Assembly: GCA_937921825.1 (NCBI GenBank)
Contig: CAKZVK010000061.1
Location: 1 to 64,000, forward strand
From: an uncultured Saprospiraceae bacterium
Lineage (GTDB): Bacteria > Bacteroidota > Bacteroidia > Chitinophagales > Saprospiraceae
Length of the DNA stretch: 64,000 nt
Direction of reading: 5' to 3'
A model generated the notes under the pieces. It was not told the origin of the DNA and made no database searches. It worked only from the letters and a program-made list of their open reading frames with translations. Of this stretch, positions 46,801-53,400 are shown piece by piece; the first letter of the stretch is position 1, and each line of letters opens with the position of its first letter. Made by a program: the position numbers and the translations under genes.

Positions 46801-49256
46801 TCCAAACAAGCTTCTCCTTTATCCAAAGTTAAAGTCACTGTTGGCAATGCATTTACAGTTATAACGTCTGTTGCAGAATTAACACATCCTACTGGATCAG
46901 TGTAAGTGTAAGTTATTGTATGTACCCCTACTCCTGCAATTGCCGCATCAAACCATGTACCTGAAACTCCTGTTCCAGAATAACTTCCTTCCGCTGGCAT
47001 GCCCCCATCTAGATTTACACCTGGCTGATCTTCACAAAGCAGATCAGAAGAAAGACTAAGAGAAACTGTAGTCAAACTATGTACAGTAATCTCGTCAGTT
47101 GCATAATTCTCGCAACCATAATCATCTATATAGGTATACGTTATTGTATGTACTCCAACTCCTGCTGAATTAGCATCAAAATTATCACCATCAACAGCTA
47201 CGCCAGAATAACTTCCTCCGGCAGGAATACCTCCATCCAATACCAAAGCTGAATTGTCTTCACAATCCCAATTATTTACTAAGTTTAGCGAAACAGTCGG
47301 CTGCGCATAAACCTGTATATCATCGGTAGCAGTATTAGTGCAACCATTTCCATCTGTGTATGAATAAGTAATTGTATGTACTCCAACTCCTGCTGCGCTC
47401 GCATCGAAATTAGAACCTGTTACACCTGCTCCAGAAAAGCTGATCCCTGAAGGAGATCCTCCTGTCAAAGCAAGGACTGTTTGATTATCGCAAGCTGAAG
47501 TAGTCCCTAAAGCTAAACTGACTGTAGGTAAAGCATGAACTATCATATCTACAGTAGCATCATCACTACATCCATTATTACCTGTGTAACTATATGTCAG
47601 AGTATGTGTTCCCACACCTGCGACATTTGCATCAAAGATACTTCCTGTTACACCTGCTCCAGAAAAGTTACCCCCTGAAGGAGACACAGAACCTGAAAGA
47701 TCATAGCCTGATTCCGTAACACAACTGGTGTTATCACTCAAGCTAAAAGTTACTGTAGGCTGAGCAAATACCTCTATATTATCTGTTGCAACATTTGTAC
47801 AACCATTGCCATCTGTATAAGTATAAGTTATAGTATGTACTCCTACTCCTGCTGCATTAGCATCAAAGTTAGTTCCAGTAACTGCTAGACCAGTATAACT
47901 TCCTCCAGTAGGTGTTCCTCCTGACAATGCTAAAGTCGTAACATTATCGCAGATAGTTGCTGTTGGTAAATTTAGCGCAACGTTAGGCAAGTCAAAAACT
48001 TGAATATCATCTGTTGCAGTATTCTCACATCCATATACATCCTTATAAGTATAGGTAATCGTATGAATTCCTACGCCGGCATCACTAGCATCGAAATTAG
48101 TTCCTGTAACTCCAGGTCCGCTGTACTCTCCTCCAGCTGGAAGTCCTTCTGTCAAACTCAGACTATTATTATCTATACAATCAATTGTTGTAGTTAATAC
48201 CAAGCTCACAGTAGGTGCAGCATGTACTGTCAGATCTAATGATTCAGAATCCTCACAACCATTGCTATCAGTATAAGTATAAGTAATTGTATGCACTCCA
48301 GGCCCTGCTAAAGAAGGGATGAAAGATCCTGCATCAACTCCCGTTCCTACATACTCTCCTCCTAATGGCATACCACCGGATAAACTAAAAGAAGACTCAT
48401 GGTCACAGTAAGTCACAGTTGACATTGAAAAGGTAACAACTGGACTAGCTTGATTCACTAAAGTCACATCGCTTAAGTTCACCTCGCATGAGCCATTATT
48501 ATTTCTTACCCACAGATCATAAAATCCTGGGCCTAAGTTTGTAAAATCAACTGTTCCTGAATTATCAGCTACAGGGCTCATCCAAGTAACAGCACCGTCT
48601 ATCGAAAAGTTAATACTATCTACATTAATGACATCAACGATACTAACGGTAATAGAACCATTATCATCTTCACACCTTGGTTCTACATGAGAAATGTTAG
48701 AGATCTCTGGCACTGTAAGAGCTCTTACCCTAACATTATCTAAGGCTATATCCCCTAAGTCACCCAAGTTGCTAGCATTAAACCTTAACAACAACTGACC
48801 TCCAGTAAATGAAGTCAAACTCTCTTTTCTAACGTACCAGCTTGAACCTTGGTCACCACTCTCACTCCAGATAGAAGTCCAGGTAAGACCGGCATCAGTA
48901 CTACCCTCAAGAATTAGCTGACCTACATTAGAACCATACATATGATAGTTAAATTCTATCTCTGCATGGCAATAAGTTGTTAAATCAAGACAGGTCTCAA
49001 TAGTCGCCGTATTGTTACTATTACCTGTTGCCTCAGCATACAAATAATGCGCACCATTCATAGCTGACACAGGGCCAGTTCCCGTCGTAGGAGTTGGCAC
49101 ATCCAGTCTCGCCCAATCAAAATCATCACTGATCGATTGTGTCCAAGAACCGAGACCAAATTCGAAACTTTCATTCTCTGGAAAGGCTGTGACACATTGA
49201 GAAGTAAGTACTCCTATGCTCATTATTGAAAACATCAATAACAGAAACAACCTCAT
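34842..49256 (-). CDS. Giant multidomain secreted adhesin-like protein, no recognisable sorting domain
   Basis: The track opens at a TTG (49298); the ATG at 49256 begins directly with a signal peptide (MRLFLLLMFSIMSIGVLTSQ), giving about 4804 aa. Order: MAM-like jelly-roll (FGLGSWTQ ... DIALDNVRV); SprB-like segment; about 22 tandem ~77-aa modules (AGVGTHTITYTYTDxNGC); PKD-like domain; second MAM-like domain; FG-GAP stretch with DLDGDGDYDM and DWDGDGDLDM loops; Ig/PKD modules (YxWSPATGLSNPNIANP type); another jelly-roll; two copies of a CBM4/9-like domain (NHEF ... DIWIDNTVLE); then PKD and SprB-like modules. It ends VTDANGCTVTIP with no type A or B sorting domain. It is probably surface-bound and may bind glycans and calcium; both are inference. 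Third gene of the block. Confidence 0.88.
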   Translation of the reverse strand: MRLFLLLMFSIMSIGVLTSQCVTAFPENESFEFGLGSWTQSISDDFDWARLDVPTPTTGTGPVSAMNGAHYLYAEATGNSNNTATIETCLDLTTYCHAEIEFNYHMYGSNVGQLILEGSTDAGLTWTSIWSESGDQGSSWYVRKESLTSFTGGQLLLRFNASNLGDLGDIALDNVRVRALTVPEISNISHVEPRCEDDNGSITVSIVDVINVDSINFSIDGAVTWMSPVADNSGTVDFTNLGPGFYDLWVRNNNGSCEVNLSDVTLVNQASPVVTFSMSTVTYCDHESSFSLSGGMPLGGEYVGTGVDAGSFIPSLAGPGVHTITYTYTDSNGCEDSESLDLTVHAAPTVSLVLTTTIDCIDNNSLSLTEGLPAGGEYSGPGVTGTNFDASDAGVGIHTITYTYKDVYGCENTATDDIQVFDLPNVALNLPTATICDNVTTLALSGGTPTGGSYTGLAVTGTNFDANAAGVGVHTITYTYTDGNGCTNVATDNIEVFAQPTVTFSLSDNTSCVTESGYDLSGSVSPSGGNFSGAGVTGSIFDANVAGVGTHTLTYSYTGNNGCSDDATVDMIVHALPTVSLALGTTSACDNQTVLALTGGSPSGISFSGAGVTGSNFDASAAGVGVHTITYSYTDGNGCTNTATDDIQVYAQPTVSLNLVNNWDCEDNSALVLDGGIPAGGSYSGVAVDGDNFDANSAGVGVHTITYTYIDDYGCENYATDEITVHSLTTVSLSLSSDLLCEDQPGVNLDGGMPAEGSYSGTGVSGTWFDAAIAGVGVHTITYTYTDPVGCVNSATDVITVNALPTVTLTLDKGEACLDETITLSGVSPSGGTFSGSGVTGDDFNASEAGVGTHTITYTYTDVNGCTNVASDFIEVYDLPSVQLNLANDSACENNTGLALSGGFPAEGVYSGTAVTGSTFNPSVAGVGTHTITYTYTDDNGCINSATDDISVYALPAVTLNLTQTEICSDEPGYTLNGGAPAGGTYSGTGVGGNYFNVVTAGVGVHTITYTYTDPTSGCESSATQDVEVFALPNVELFLTDDEECSYSTTLALGGGTPFGGTYTGPGVTAGNFDAFEAGIGTHIITYTYIDANGCMDTATDQMVVHSDTWVGLTLTDDTECNNSTLRELTEGLPADGTYSGPGVSGTNFDANVAGIGVHTITYTFTDAYGCSFSASDDITVSAPPVVSLDLLTDEGCEDESGFTLDGGSPAGGTWSGTGVSGNYFDITVAGPGVHSVTYSYTDPSSGCENSASQNVSVYSLPNVALDFSVDQACISSTTFTLTEGLPAVGTYSGTGVTGTNFDASAAGLGTHTITYTYTDGNGCTNVATDDITVNALPNVTLSLPNAAFCINSSDVTLSGGSPTGGTYTGLGVSSNVLSPSDAGLGSHTITYTFIDANGCENSATQNITINNVPTVTFALSDTDGCLSETIHALDGASPVGGGFSGPGVSANNFDASSAGIGTHTITYTYSDVNGCVSTATDYITVENVPSPNLTLAEDESCVTGGSIALSGATPSGGTWSGPGVTGANLDPSAAGVGAHTITYSFTNGSCYTEVTDTFTVYGTPTPTLTLPTTELCIGERINLAGESPTGGSWSGAGVSGSRFISSSAGIGTHTITYTYTDANGCVGTVTDQITVYDLPVVTLNLPLDEDCENNTTLTLSGGSPAEGTFSGNGVTGTNFNASVAGDGVHAITYSFTDTNGCENSAVQNITVNTVPNVTFNLRTDEACIDGANVTLDRARPIGGVWSGPGVTGNQIDPSAAGVGVHTITYSYTINGCTSAVTDQFTVHALPTVTLTLPQVEYCLGDIITLTGGMPNGGTYSGPGINSSNGEFNTVVAGLGSHTITYEYTDANGCMASTTQNIQINDVPAANLTLGVNEGCATDTSIPLSGGFPAGGVYSGPGVTGNILDATHPSAGQGVHTVTYTYTDTNGCEAVAIDELTVYSSPDVNFTTQDEYCGQNNGAVSFTFTNNSDIFWIEFSLDGGLTWQSAVRDNTGGVTYSFLSSGSYDLLVRNGNGTCEQSVGTAVINNLGGPTANAGPDATIFPPGSTTLSGSGGNFYQWSPSAGLSNTNIPNPVANPAVTTTYTLEVTDLNGCRDTDEVTVIVVPPCAGTIGTVDGDFPYRESFENGLGLWSQELGADNFDWVRNTGGTPSGSTGPSAASDGNWYVYAEADGNNNEVTILKSPCFDLTDETCAQMNFDYHMNGSAMGSLEIQASIDFGQTWTTIWTESGNHGNTWNNGILELLGFVDQILQLRFIATVGSGNTSDIAIDNVDFITTGCGCDDTSSPFENFNLVPDPQPFSIDIDCDGDADMLAGGDGELFFFENNGNGTYTDQTGTVNDIMPTLTHQDMTLGFCDLDGDGDYDMSIVGQEAFNKRFYWNTGTKTDPVFTPAGSGGTPPNPITVFNFAPLDGGVWIGYADPTIFWADLDGDNDFDAVIGGKLGWFLYYENVGDENNPSFVNRTGSANPFNGLRVDGADEGNGIIQYESAPFLIDWDGDGDLDMFSGNQISTVQYFENIGTATNPQYVERPGATNPFDGVIFSEDSHLSIIDEDCDGDWDVFYGVGDTPDDAEITLCDLLVAVPNNAIPSSDQSNYCAGASAYLDELGTTGVEWEWEGPNGFTSSIQNPTISNLTSADAGEYTVTVTNAQGCEHVNTIEITVSDGTADAGADVCIEQGESTTLNGQGNGISYSWSPSTGLSSSTILNPTATPVVTTTYVLTVTGRFGCQATDEVTIIVKSDVCEEEENIFEADFENTTGDNFWTMNTTATDGDFEIAVPFPYYTAGNLMELTAQSGDRTLLTGNNFGQDLDGGPATARSRNIVISPTATNVDMSFYWYMSHAYNGNSADYLNIEIRDASNGTTLETLVSETGSNYNRPAVWTFHNANLAAHAGRTIYIWVEAADFPGGSKMEVALDDIIITETFETTATFTMSDVDYCEEDPIITLSGGMPAGGVYSGPGVVGNTFDPAIAGPGVHQILYEYTTTMACIATAGTLIEVFEIPLVEVDLTVPEACDIETSVALFGGLPTGGTYSGTGVTGSTMNPSEAGAGTHVITYTVTDVNGCENSSTAEFVVISSPVVTAVNSENASCDLDNGSITIDFDDVSGVTNIEFSLDGGFTWETAITDDLGSLTYSDLLPGSYDVWVRNADADCQVDVDDAIIVDEPSPQVDAGLDQKVCDGTSASTTATVIGGTAPLSYAWTGPNSFTSSSLMIDMANDGIYSITVTDANGCTATDNVYLRYFEVEPGQILEPEILCPSNDPDIIESLEPGISCNRLDNHEFIHDVAGNWFLYQNVAASASFTIDNNSELSGDNSAFIDISSVSGTDWHIMLVQNIGAIYADETYDFVFEAKADAPKTITVQMQEAQAPWTSYGSQTFNIGTTSSTYTWSGISPNIDHNNVKFQFRIGGDDTDIWIDNTVLEPTNCTNSIIEYAWECRESNGLGGWLAWTQIAGATSADYDPPVQTNDKEYRRLANIEGCLDTEASNIVTVELCPCTLMADGTATICPGDSTPLSASGTGVGTLVYAWTPAASLDDASSANPSATPTVTTTYTVTMTDDRGCSVSEDIIVTVTPEVMADVGSDVEICEQESIQLSATGGSYYLWSPATGLSNPNIADPIASPTSTTTYTVTVTDANLCTDTDEVVVTVYQKIENITVSAVDASCGLENGSITITWTTDPSIADIAFSLDGGATYEAVIAASARTVTYSNLPTGNYDIWVRRSDENCLEDISDAVISDQPAPTVDAGADEEICAGDNATLTPAVSGGSTPYTYAWEGPAAYSSSDQNITVSTAGNYIVTVTDANGCAVTDLVVVEILEPEPGQIVEPIMDCPANDPGVITSLELGSVCNIISNHEFDNGTTAWNPFVGGGAGATMSIDNNSVLSGENALYVDITTLTGTDSHIMPFQVIGAIQASETYEFSFEAVAAAPRNVTVMIQEAQAPFTTISSQTFTIGTTPNQYTWSGIAPGVDHNNVRIQFVLGQSDVNIWLDNAVLEETGCTEPVIEYQWECRESDGAGGWNAWTAIPAATSSSYDPPVQTTDKQYRRLASVLGCNTATESIEITVELCPCTIDAGTDAEICSGESTLLDANGTGVGTLSYAWSPSTNLSNDNLANPIASPTTTTTYTVTVSDANGCTATDDVLVTVQDTTEIFCERYRLRYGTNWQPWIPFVDDCVIELCEDSDLNDFQFDGGPNINTGWVWTDEDGNIDPEVDEIVAFGNIGLNDAGIYTGELTNADGCVSRLEFEVIVHPNVTADAGPDQSYCEGADPVMLTASGGSTYLWDDPAGSTTATISVNPTVTTTYTVTVTNGQCSDTDQVTVTVFPTPTADAGADDEFCEGEDVQLNATGGETYEWSPATGLSNANIANPLASPTVTTTYTVTVTDANGCTDTDDIVITVNDLPEVTAITNVDATCGLDNGEITIDFSDVSSISQIEFSLDGGLTWETAINDNSGMVTYDNLASGIYEIWVRDAVTFCAIELQNVTISDIPVMGEAGPDHTICLGESVNITATGGVSYTWDDPLSSTGTPVSVSPTSTTIYTVTITDSNNCTSTDQVVVTVNPLPEPTVVVPEGICVQEGSYTFSATPVPGTEAGDGGVFTTITGLVDNGDGTATLDLSAIGTGTHTIEYTYTDGNGCTASVSEDVIVHPDFIADAGVDVEICEGDSIQLQAIGGLSYAWSPAGGLSDPNIADPYAFPTTTTTYTVTVTNDNGCTATDEVTVTVNEALDVSVVALSHDYCQESSGEAIVTITNGVGPFTIEWQSTLGTEYGSDTLSTTGDYTITGLNGGTTYCIQVTDANGCTVTIP
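37050..40010 (-). repeat. Block duplication inside the giant adhesin (two ~1.2-kb copies)
   Basis: Two blocks with the same internal order (SprB-like module, Ig/PKD module, CBM4/9-like domain, ECRES...W module, VELCPC) lie at about 37,050-38,290 and 38,770-40,010. Aligning NHEF at 39411 with NHEF at 37692 gives an offset of 1719 bp, exactly 573 codons. The copies have diverged, so the duplication is not recent. Boundaries are approximate. Confidence 0.65.
43420..48450 (-). repeat. Tandem array of about 22 modules (~228 bp, ~77 aa) in the giant adhesin
   Basis: The translated array repeats C-x-LxGGxPxGGxYSGxGVTGxNFD-x-AGVGTHTITYTYTDxNGC-x-ATDxIxV. I count 22 copies by the HTITY/NGC anchors (several degenerate, for example HTLTY, HAITY, HSVTY). 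Each unit has one Cys at the start and one in NGC, so each may be one Ig-like domain closed by a disulfide. Nucleotide divergence between units is considerable. Ends are estimated to within about 50 bp. Confidence 0.8.
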
Positions 49257-49310
49257 CAGCGACTGCAAGTAATTATATGTATTTGTTAAATTATCCAATT
49301 TACTTTTTTA

Positions 49311-50456
49311 TCAATGTGATACTTTGATAAACTTAAATGTCTTCGATATTTTAGCCTTGGGAAAGTCAATGGTCAAAAAGTACATCCCCGCCGCATAATC
49401 TTTTACGTCAAAAGTTTGAATACCTAAATAAGAATCTACAAACCTGCTCTTATAAACCAACTGTTGTATTTCGTCTTCGATATAAATATTTCCACTGAGG
49501 ACACAATTGATATGATTCACTTCTAGCTGAACATGTGTCGTTACTGGATTCTGTATTATCCTAAAATCAGCTTCTTCTATGTGAGAAGTCAATTCATCAA
49601 TAGTCTTTTGAGACTCATCTCTGATATGCTTAAGAAAGAAACAAGTATTACCGGGTGGTAACTCTACCGTAAACTCTACTGACCACACATTAGCTATGTT
49701 ATCAAAAAGTGCTAAGCTTATATTACCCACAGATAATTCTATCTCAAAGTCATCTGGTGTTGATCCTCCCCCATTAAAACCCTGTACAATTAAGTTTGCA
49801 GATTTAATATAGGGTACTGAAGCATCCTCCATTAGATACTTAAACTCTTCATCGGTAAAAAATAATCTTATAGTAGACAATCCACCTTCAGAATCTATAC
49901 ACCATGATCTTCTTAGTGCTGGATTCTCGTTTATGATCATTGTCTCTATATGTGTCTCAGTACATACTTCTATATCTCCTATATCTATTCCGTCAGCAAC
50001 ATCTTCCATATAGATCATATAGTCGATTTCTGAATAGAAATAAGATGAGACGCTATCAGATAGATAGCAGATACCACATCCATCATCATCAATCAGGTAC
50101 ATGTCATTGGCCAATGGATGAATCTCTTCAATATCCACTGTCAATGAATCAATGCAATTCTTTCCATCAGTGATAGTCACTGAATAAGTACCTGCTTCGA
50201 GATTTACAAGTTCTTCAGTGGTTGCTCCATTACTCCATGTACAAGTAAACTCTGGTGTTCCTCCGTCTATAAGCAGCTCTATAGCCCCCTCATCTAGACC
50301 TAGGCAAAATATATCATAACTGTAATGATCTACCGCCATTGGAATACCTGTAGATGAACCATTGACAGTGATATTCAATGGTCCAGAGCAGAGCTCCTGC
50401 CCTGAACCATATGAATATGTTATCAATAGTAATAGTATGTTCAGAAGTAATTTCAC
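49311..50456 (-). CDS. Secreted SprB-repeat protein with T9SS type A sorting domain
   Basis: A 381-aa protein from a GTG start with signal peptide (KLLLNILLLLITYSYGSGQ). The mature N-terminus LCSGPLNITVNGSSTGIP closely matches that of the neighbouring 1324-aa protein (TCDSPLTVTIQGSTSQDP). One SprB repeat follows (GGTPEFTCTWSNGATTEELV ... YSVTITDGKNC), then an unrecognised middle of about 190 residues with DDDGCGICY, then a type A C-terminal domain (IIQNPVTTHVQLEV ... DYAAGMYFLTI ... KTFKFIKV). It sits between the two giant genes (36 bp after one; 54 bp before the ATG of the other). It could be the T9SS-anchored member that holds the CTD-less neighbours, which is speculation. Confidence 0.82.
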   Translation of the reverse strand: MKLLLNILLLLITYSYGSGQELCSGPLNITVNGSSTGIPMAVDHYSYDIFCLGLDEGAIELLIDGGTPEFTCTWSNGATTEELVNLEAGTYSVTITDGKNCIDSLTVDIEEIHPLANDMYLIDDDGCGICYLSDSVSSYFYSEIDYMIYMEDVADGIDIGDIEVCTETHIETMIINENPALRRSWCIDSEGGLSTIRLFFTDEEFKYLMEDASVPYIKSANLIVQGFNGGGSTPDDFEIELSVGNISLALFDNIANVWSVEFTVELPPGNTCFFLKHIRDESQKTIDELTSHIEEADFRIIQNPVTTHVQLEVNHINCVLSGNIYIEDEIQQLVYKSRFVDSYLGIQTFDVKDYAAGMYFLTIDFPKAKISKTFKFIKVSH

Positions 50457-50492
50457 TGATGTATTCTATTAAGATTAATTATTATTGCTTTT

Positions 50493-53400
50493 CTAAAACT
50501 CACAACCATTAGCATCAGTTACAGTGAACACATATGTTTCACCTCCTTCTGCTCCTGTGAAGATTACTGAACCTCCATCAGTTGTTATTGTCAATTGTGT
50601 CTCATTCAATGTTCCTCCTGTAGTTGAAATCCATGTCACTACATATGGTGCTACTCCACCTTCTGCTGCTACTTCGATCTCCCCTTCATTCAGCTGACAT
50701 AAATCAGCTACTACACAAGTACCTGCATTCAATGGCTCAGGCTCAAGTAGTTCATACATACATTCTGACTCACAACCATTAGCATCAATCACAGTTACTG
50801 TATGTACTCCTGCTAATAATGACACAAAGGTCGAACTTGTCTGAGTTGTCGCTCCACCATCTAAGCTGTAGAGGTATGGTGCTGTTCCTCCCGTTGCTGT
50901 TACATTTAATGTTCCTGTCTCATCACCAGCACATAGGATATGAGTTCCTCCTAACCCTACTACTGGACTATCCAAAGTACATTCTACTGCATCCGGCTCA
51001 CCTAAGGTCCATGTCTCTGTATCTGTACAGTCATTCGCATCTGTCACTACTACTGTATAAGTACCAGCACTCAGACCTGTCTGATCAGCTGCTGTAGCTA
51101 CTAGGCCACTTCCATCTGTCGTTGTCCATAGGTAATCGTAATCTCCTTCTGAAGATCCTTGACCACCCGTCGCTGTGATATTAATTTCTCCTGAAGGAGC
51201 TCCACTTAATGCGTTACATAAGAGTGGTGTCACTGTCCCCTCTACAACTACTGCATCTGGTTCTGTCAGTGTATAAGAATCAGCTTGTGTACATCCATTA
51301 GCATCTGTCACTACTAGATCATATGTTCCTGCACTTAAGCCTGATTGATCTTCATCTGTTGCCACTACGCCACTTCCGTCAGCTGTAGTCCATGCATATG
51401 TATAGCCTGGTGTTCCTCCACTTACTGTGATTGATATAGCACCATCTGGAGCTCCACTTGCATCATTACATTCTAGGTCAGTAGAGTTTGCTAGAATAGA
51501 GATGATAATTGGCTCTGTAAGTGTCCATGATCCTTCTGCTGTACAGCCATTAACATCTGTCACTGTTACATTATAGGTTCCTGCACCTAGATCTGTCTGG
51601 TCTCCTCCTGTTGGATTCAATCCAAATCCATCATCAGTCGTCCATGCATAAGTATAGTCACCATCTGTTGTTCCTTGTCCACCACTTGGCATCACATCTA
51701 TCTGACCTGTCGGAGGTCCATTAGAAACGTTACAATCTAAGTCTGTCGTCAATGCCGTAACATCTACTGCTGTAGGCTCTGTCAGCGTCCAAGTATTTTC
51801 ATCTGTACAACCATTAGCATCTGTTACCACTACTGTATAAGTACCTGCACTTAGGTTACTCTGATCTGCTGCTGTAGCATCTAAGCCAGAACCATCAAGC
51901 GTCGTCCATGCATAAGTATAATCTGCTTGTGTAGTTCCCTGACCACCACTCGGTGTTATTGTGATACCTCCTGTAGGAGCTCCACTACCTGAGTTACAAT
52001 CAAGATCCGTCTGCATACCTGTTACTACTACTTCGGTAGGCTCTACCAAGTCTTGTGTCAATGTCACCTGACAGCCTAAAGCGTCTGATACAACTACTGT
52101 ATAACTACCAGCTCCAAGACCTGTCTGATTAGCACCATCGGCATTATCTGTACCTGGTCCTGTCCATGCATAACTATATGGAGCTGTTCCGCCTAACTCA
52201 TTACTTATTGTTATTGTTCCATCTACTGCTGGTGTACTTAATACATTACAGGTCGGTTGTGTAAACGCTAGGTCTGCTGTAATTGGATCTGGTACCGTTA
52301 CATTTATCGTCTCTGTCGCAGTACAGCCATTGTCATCTGTTACTGTTACATTATATGTACCCGCTGTCGTCAAGCCTGTCTGATTCTGCGATGTCGCATT
52401 CAATGCAGTCTCGCCTGCTGGTCCCGTCCATGCATATTCATAATCTCCAGCCTCTGTTCCACCTCCTGGTGTCAACATTATTCCTGTCGCTGGATCTAGT
52501 GAACTACAGTCAATCGGATCTTGTGCTAAAGCAACTGTCACTGGCGTAGGCTCTATCAAGTCTTGTGTCAATACAAACTCACAGCCTAATGCATCTGATA
52601 CTGTTACACTATAACTTCCAGTTCCTAAGCCTGTCTGATTAGCACCATCGGCATTATCTGTACCTGGTCCTGTCCATGCATAACTATATGGAGCTGTTCC
52701 GCCTAATTCATTACTTATTGTTATTGTTCCATCTACTGCAGGTGTACTCAATACATTACAGGTCGGTTGCGTAAACGCTAAGTCCGCTGTAATTGGATCT
52801 GGTACCGTTACATTTATAGTCCCTGTCGCAGTACAGCCATTATCATCTGTTACTGTTACATTATACGTACCTGCTGTCGTCAAGCCTGTCTGATTCTGCG
52901 ATGTCGCATTCAATGCAGTCTCGCCTGCTGGGCCTGTCCATGCATAATCATAATTTCCAGCCTCTGTTCCACCTCCTGGTGTCAACATTATACCTGTCGC
53001 TGGGTCTAATGAACTACAGTTAATTGGATCTTGAGCTAAAGCAACTGTTACTGGCGTTGGCTCGGTAAGATCATAGCTTGCTGTCACTGTACAGCCATTG
53101 GCATCTGTCACTGTTACATCATAGGTACCAGCACTCAAGCCTGTCTGATTTGCATCTGTGGCTACTAAGCCGCTACCATCTGTAGTCATCCAGTTATAAG
53201 TATAATCGCCTGGGTTAGATCCTTGACCTCCACTTGCTGTGATATCAATTGCTCCTGTAGGAACGCCACTTGCTGAATTACAGTCTAAGTTAGTAAGCGC
53301 ACCTGCCACTTCTACAGCATCTGGCTGCGTAAGTGTATATGTATCTGTTTGTGTACAACCATTGGCATCTGTTACTACAAGATCATATGTTCCTGCACTC

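Noticed and set aside
43420-53056. CRISPR array
   Set aside because: The repeats are long, in frame and coding; there are no short identical repeats with unique spacers and no cas genes.
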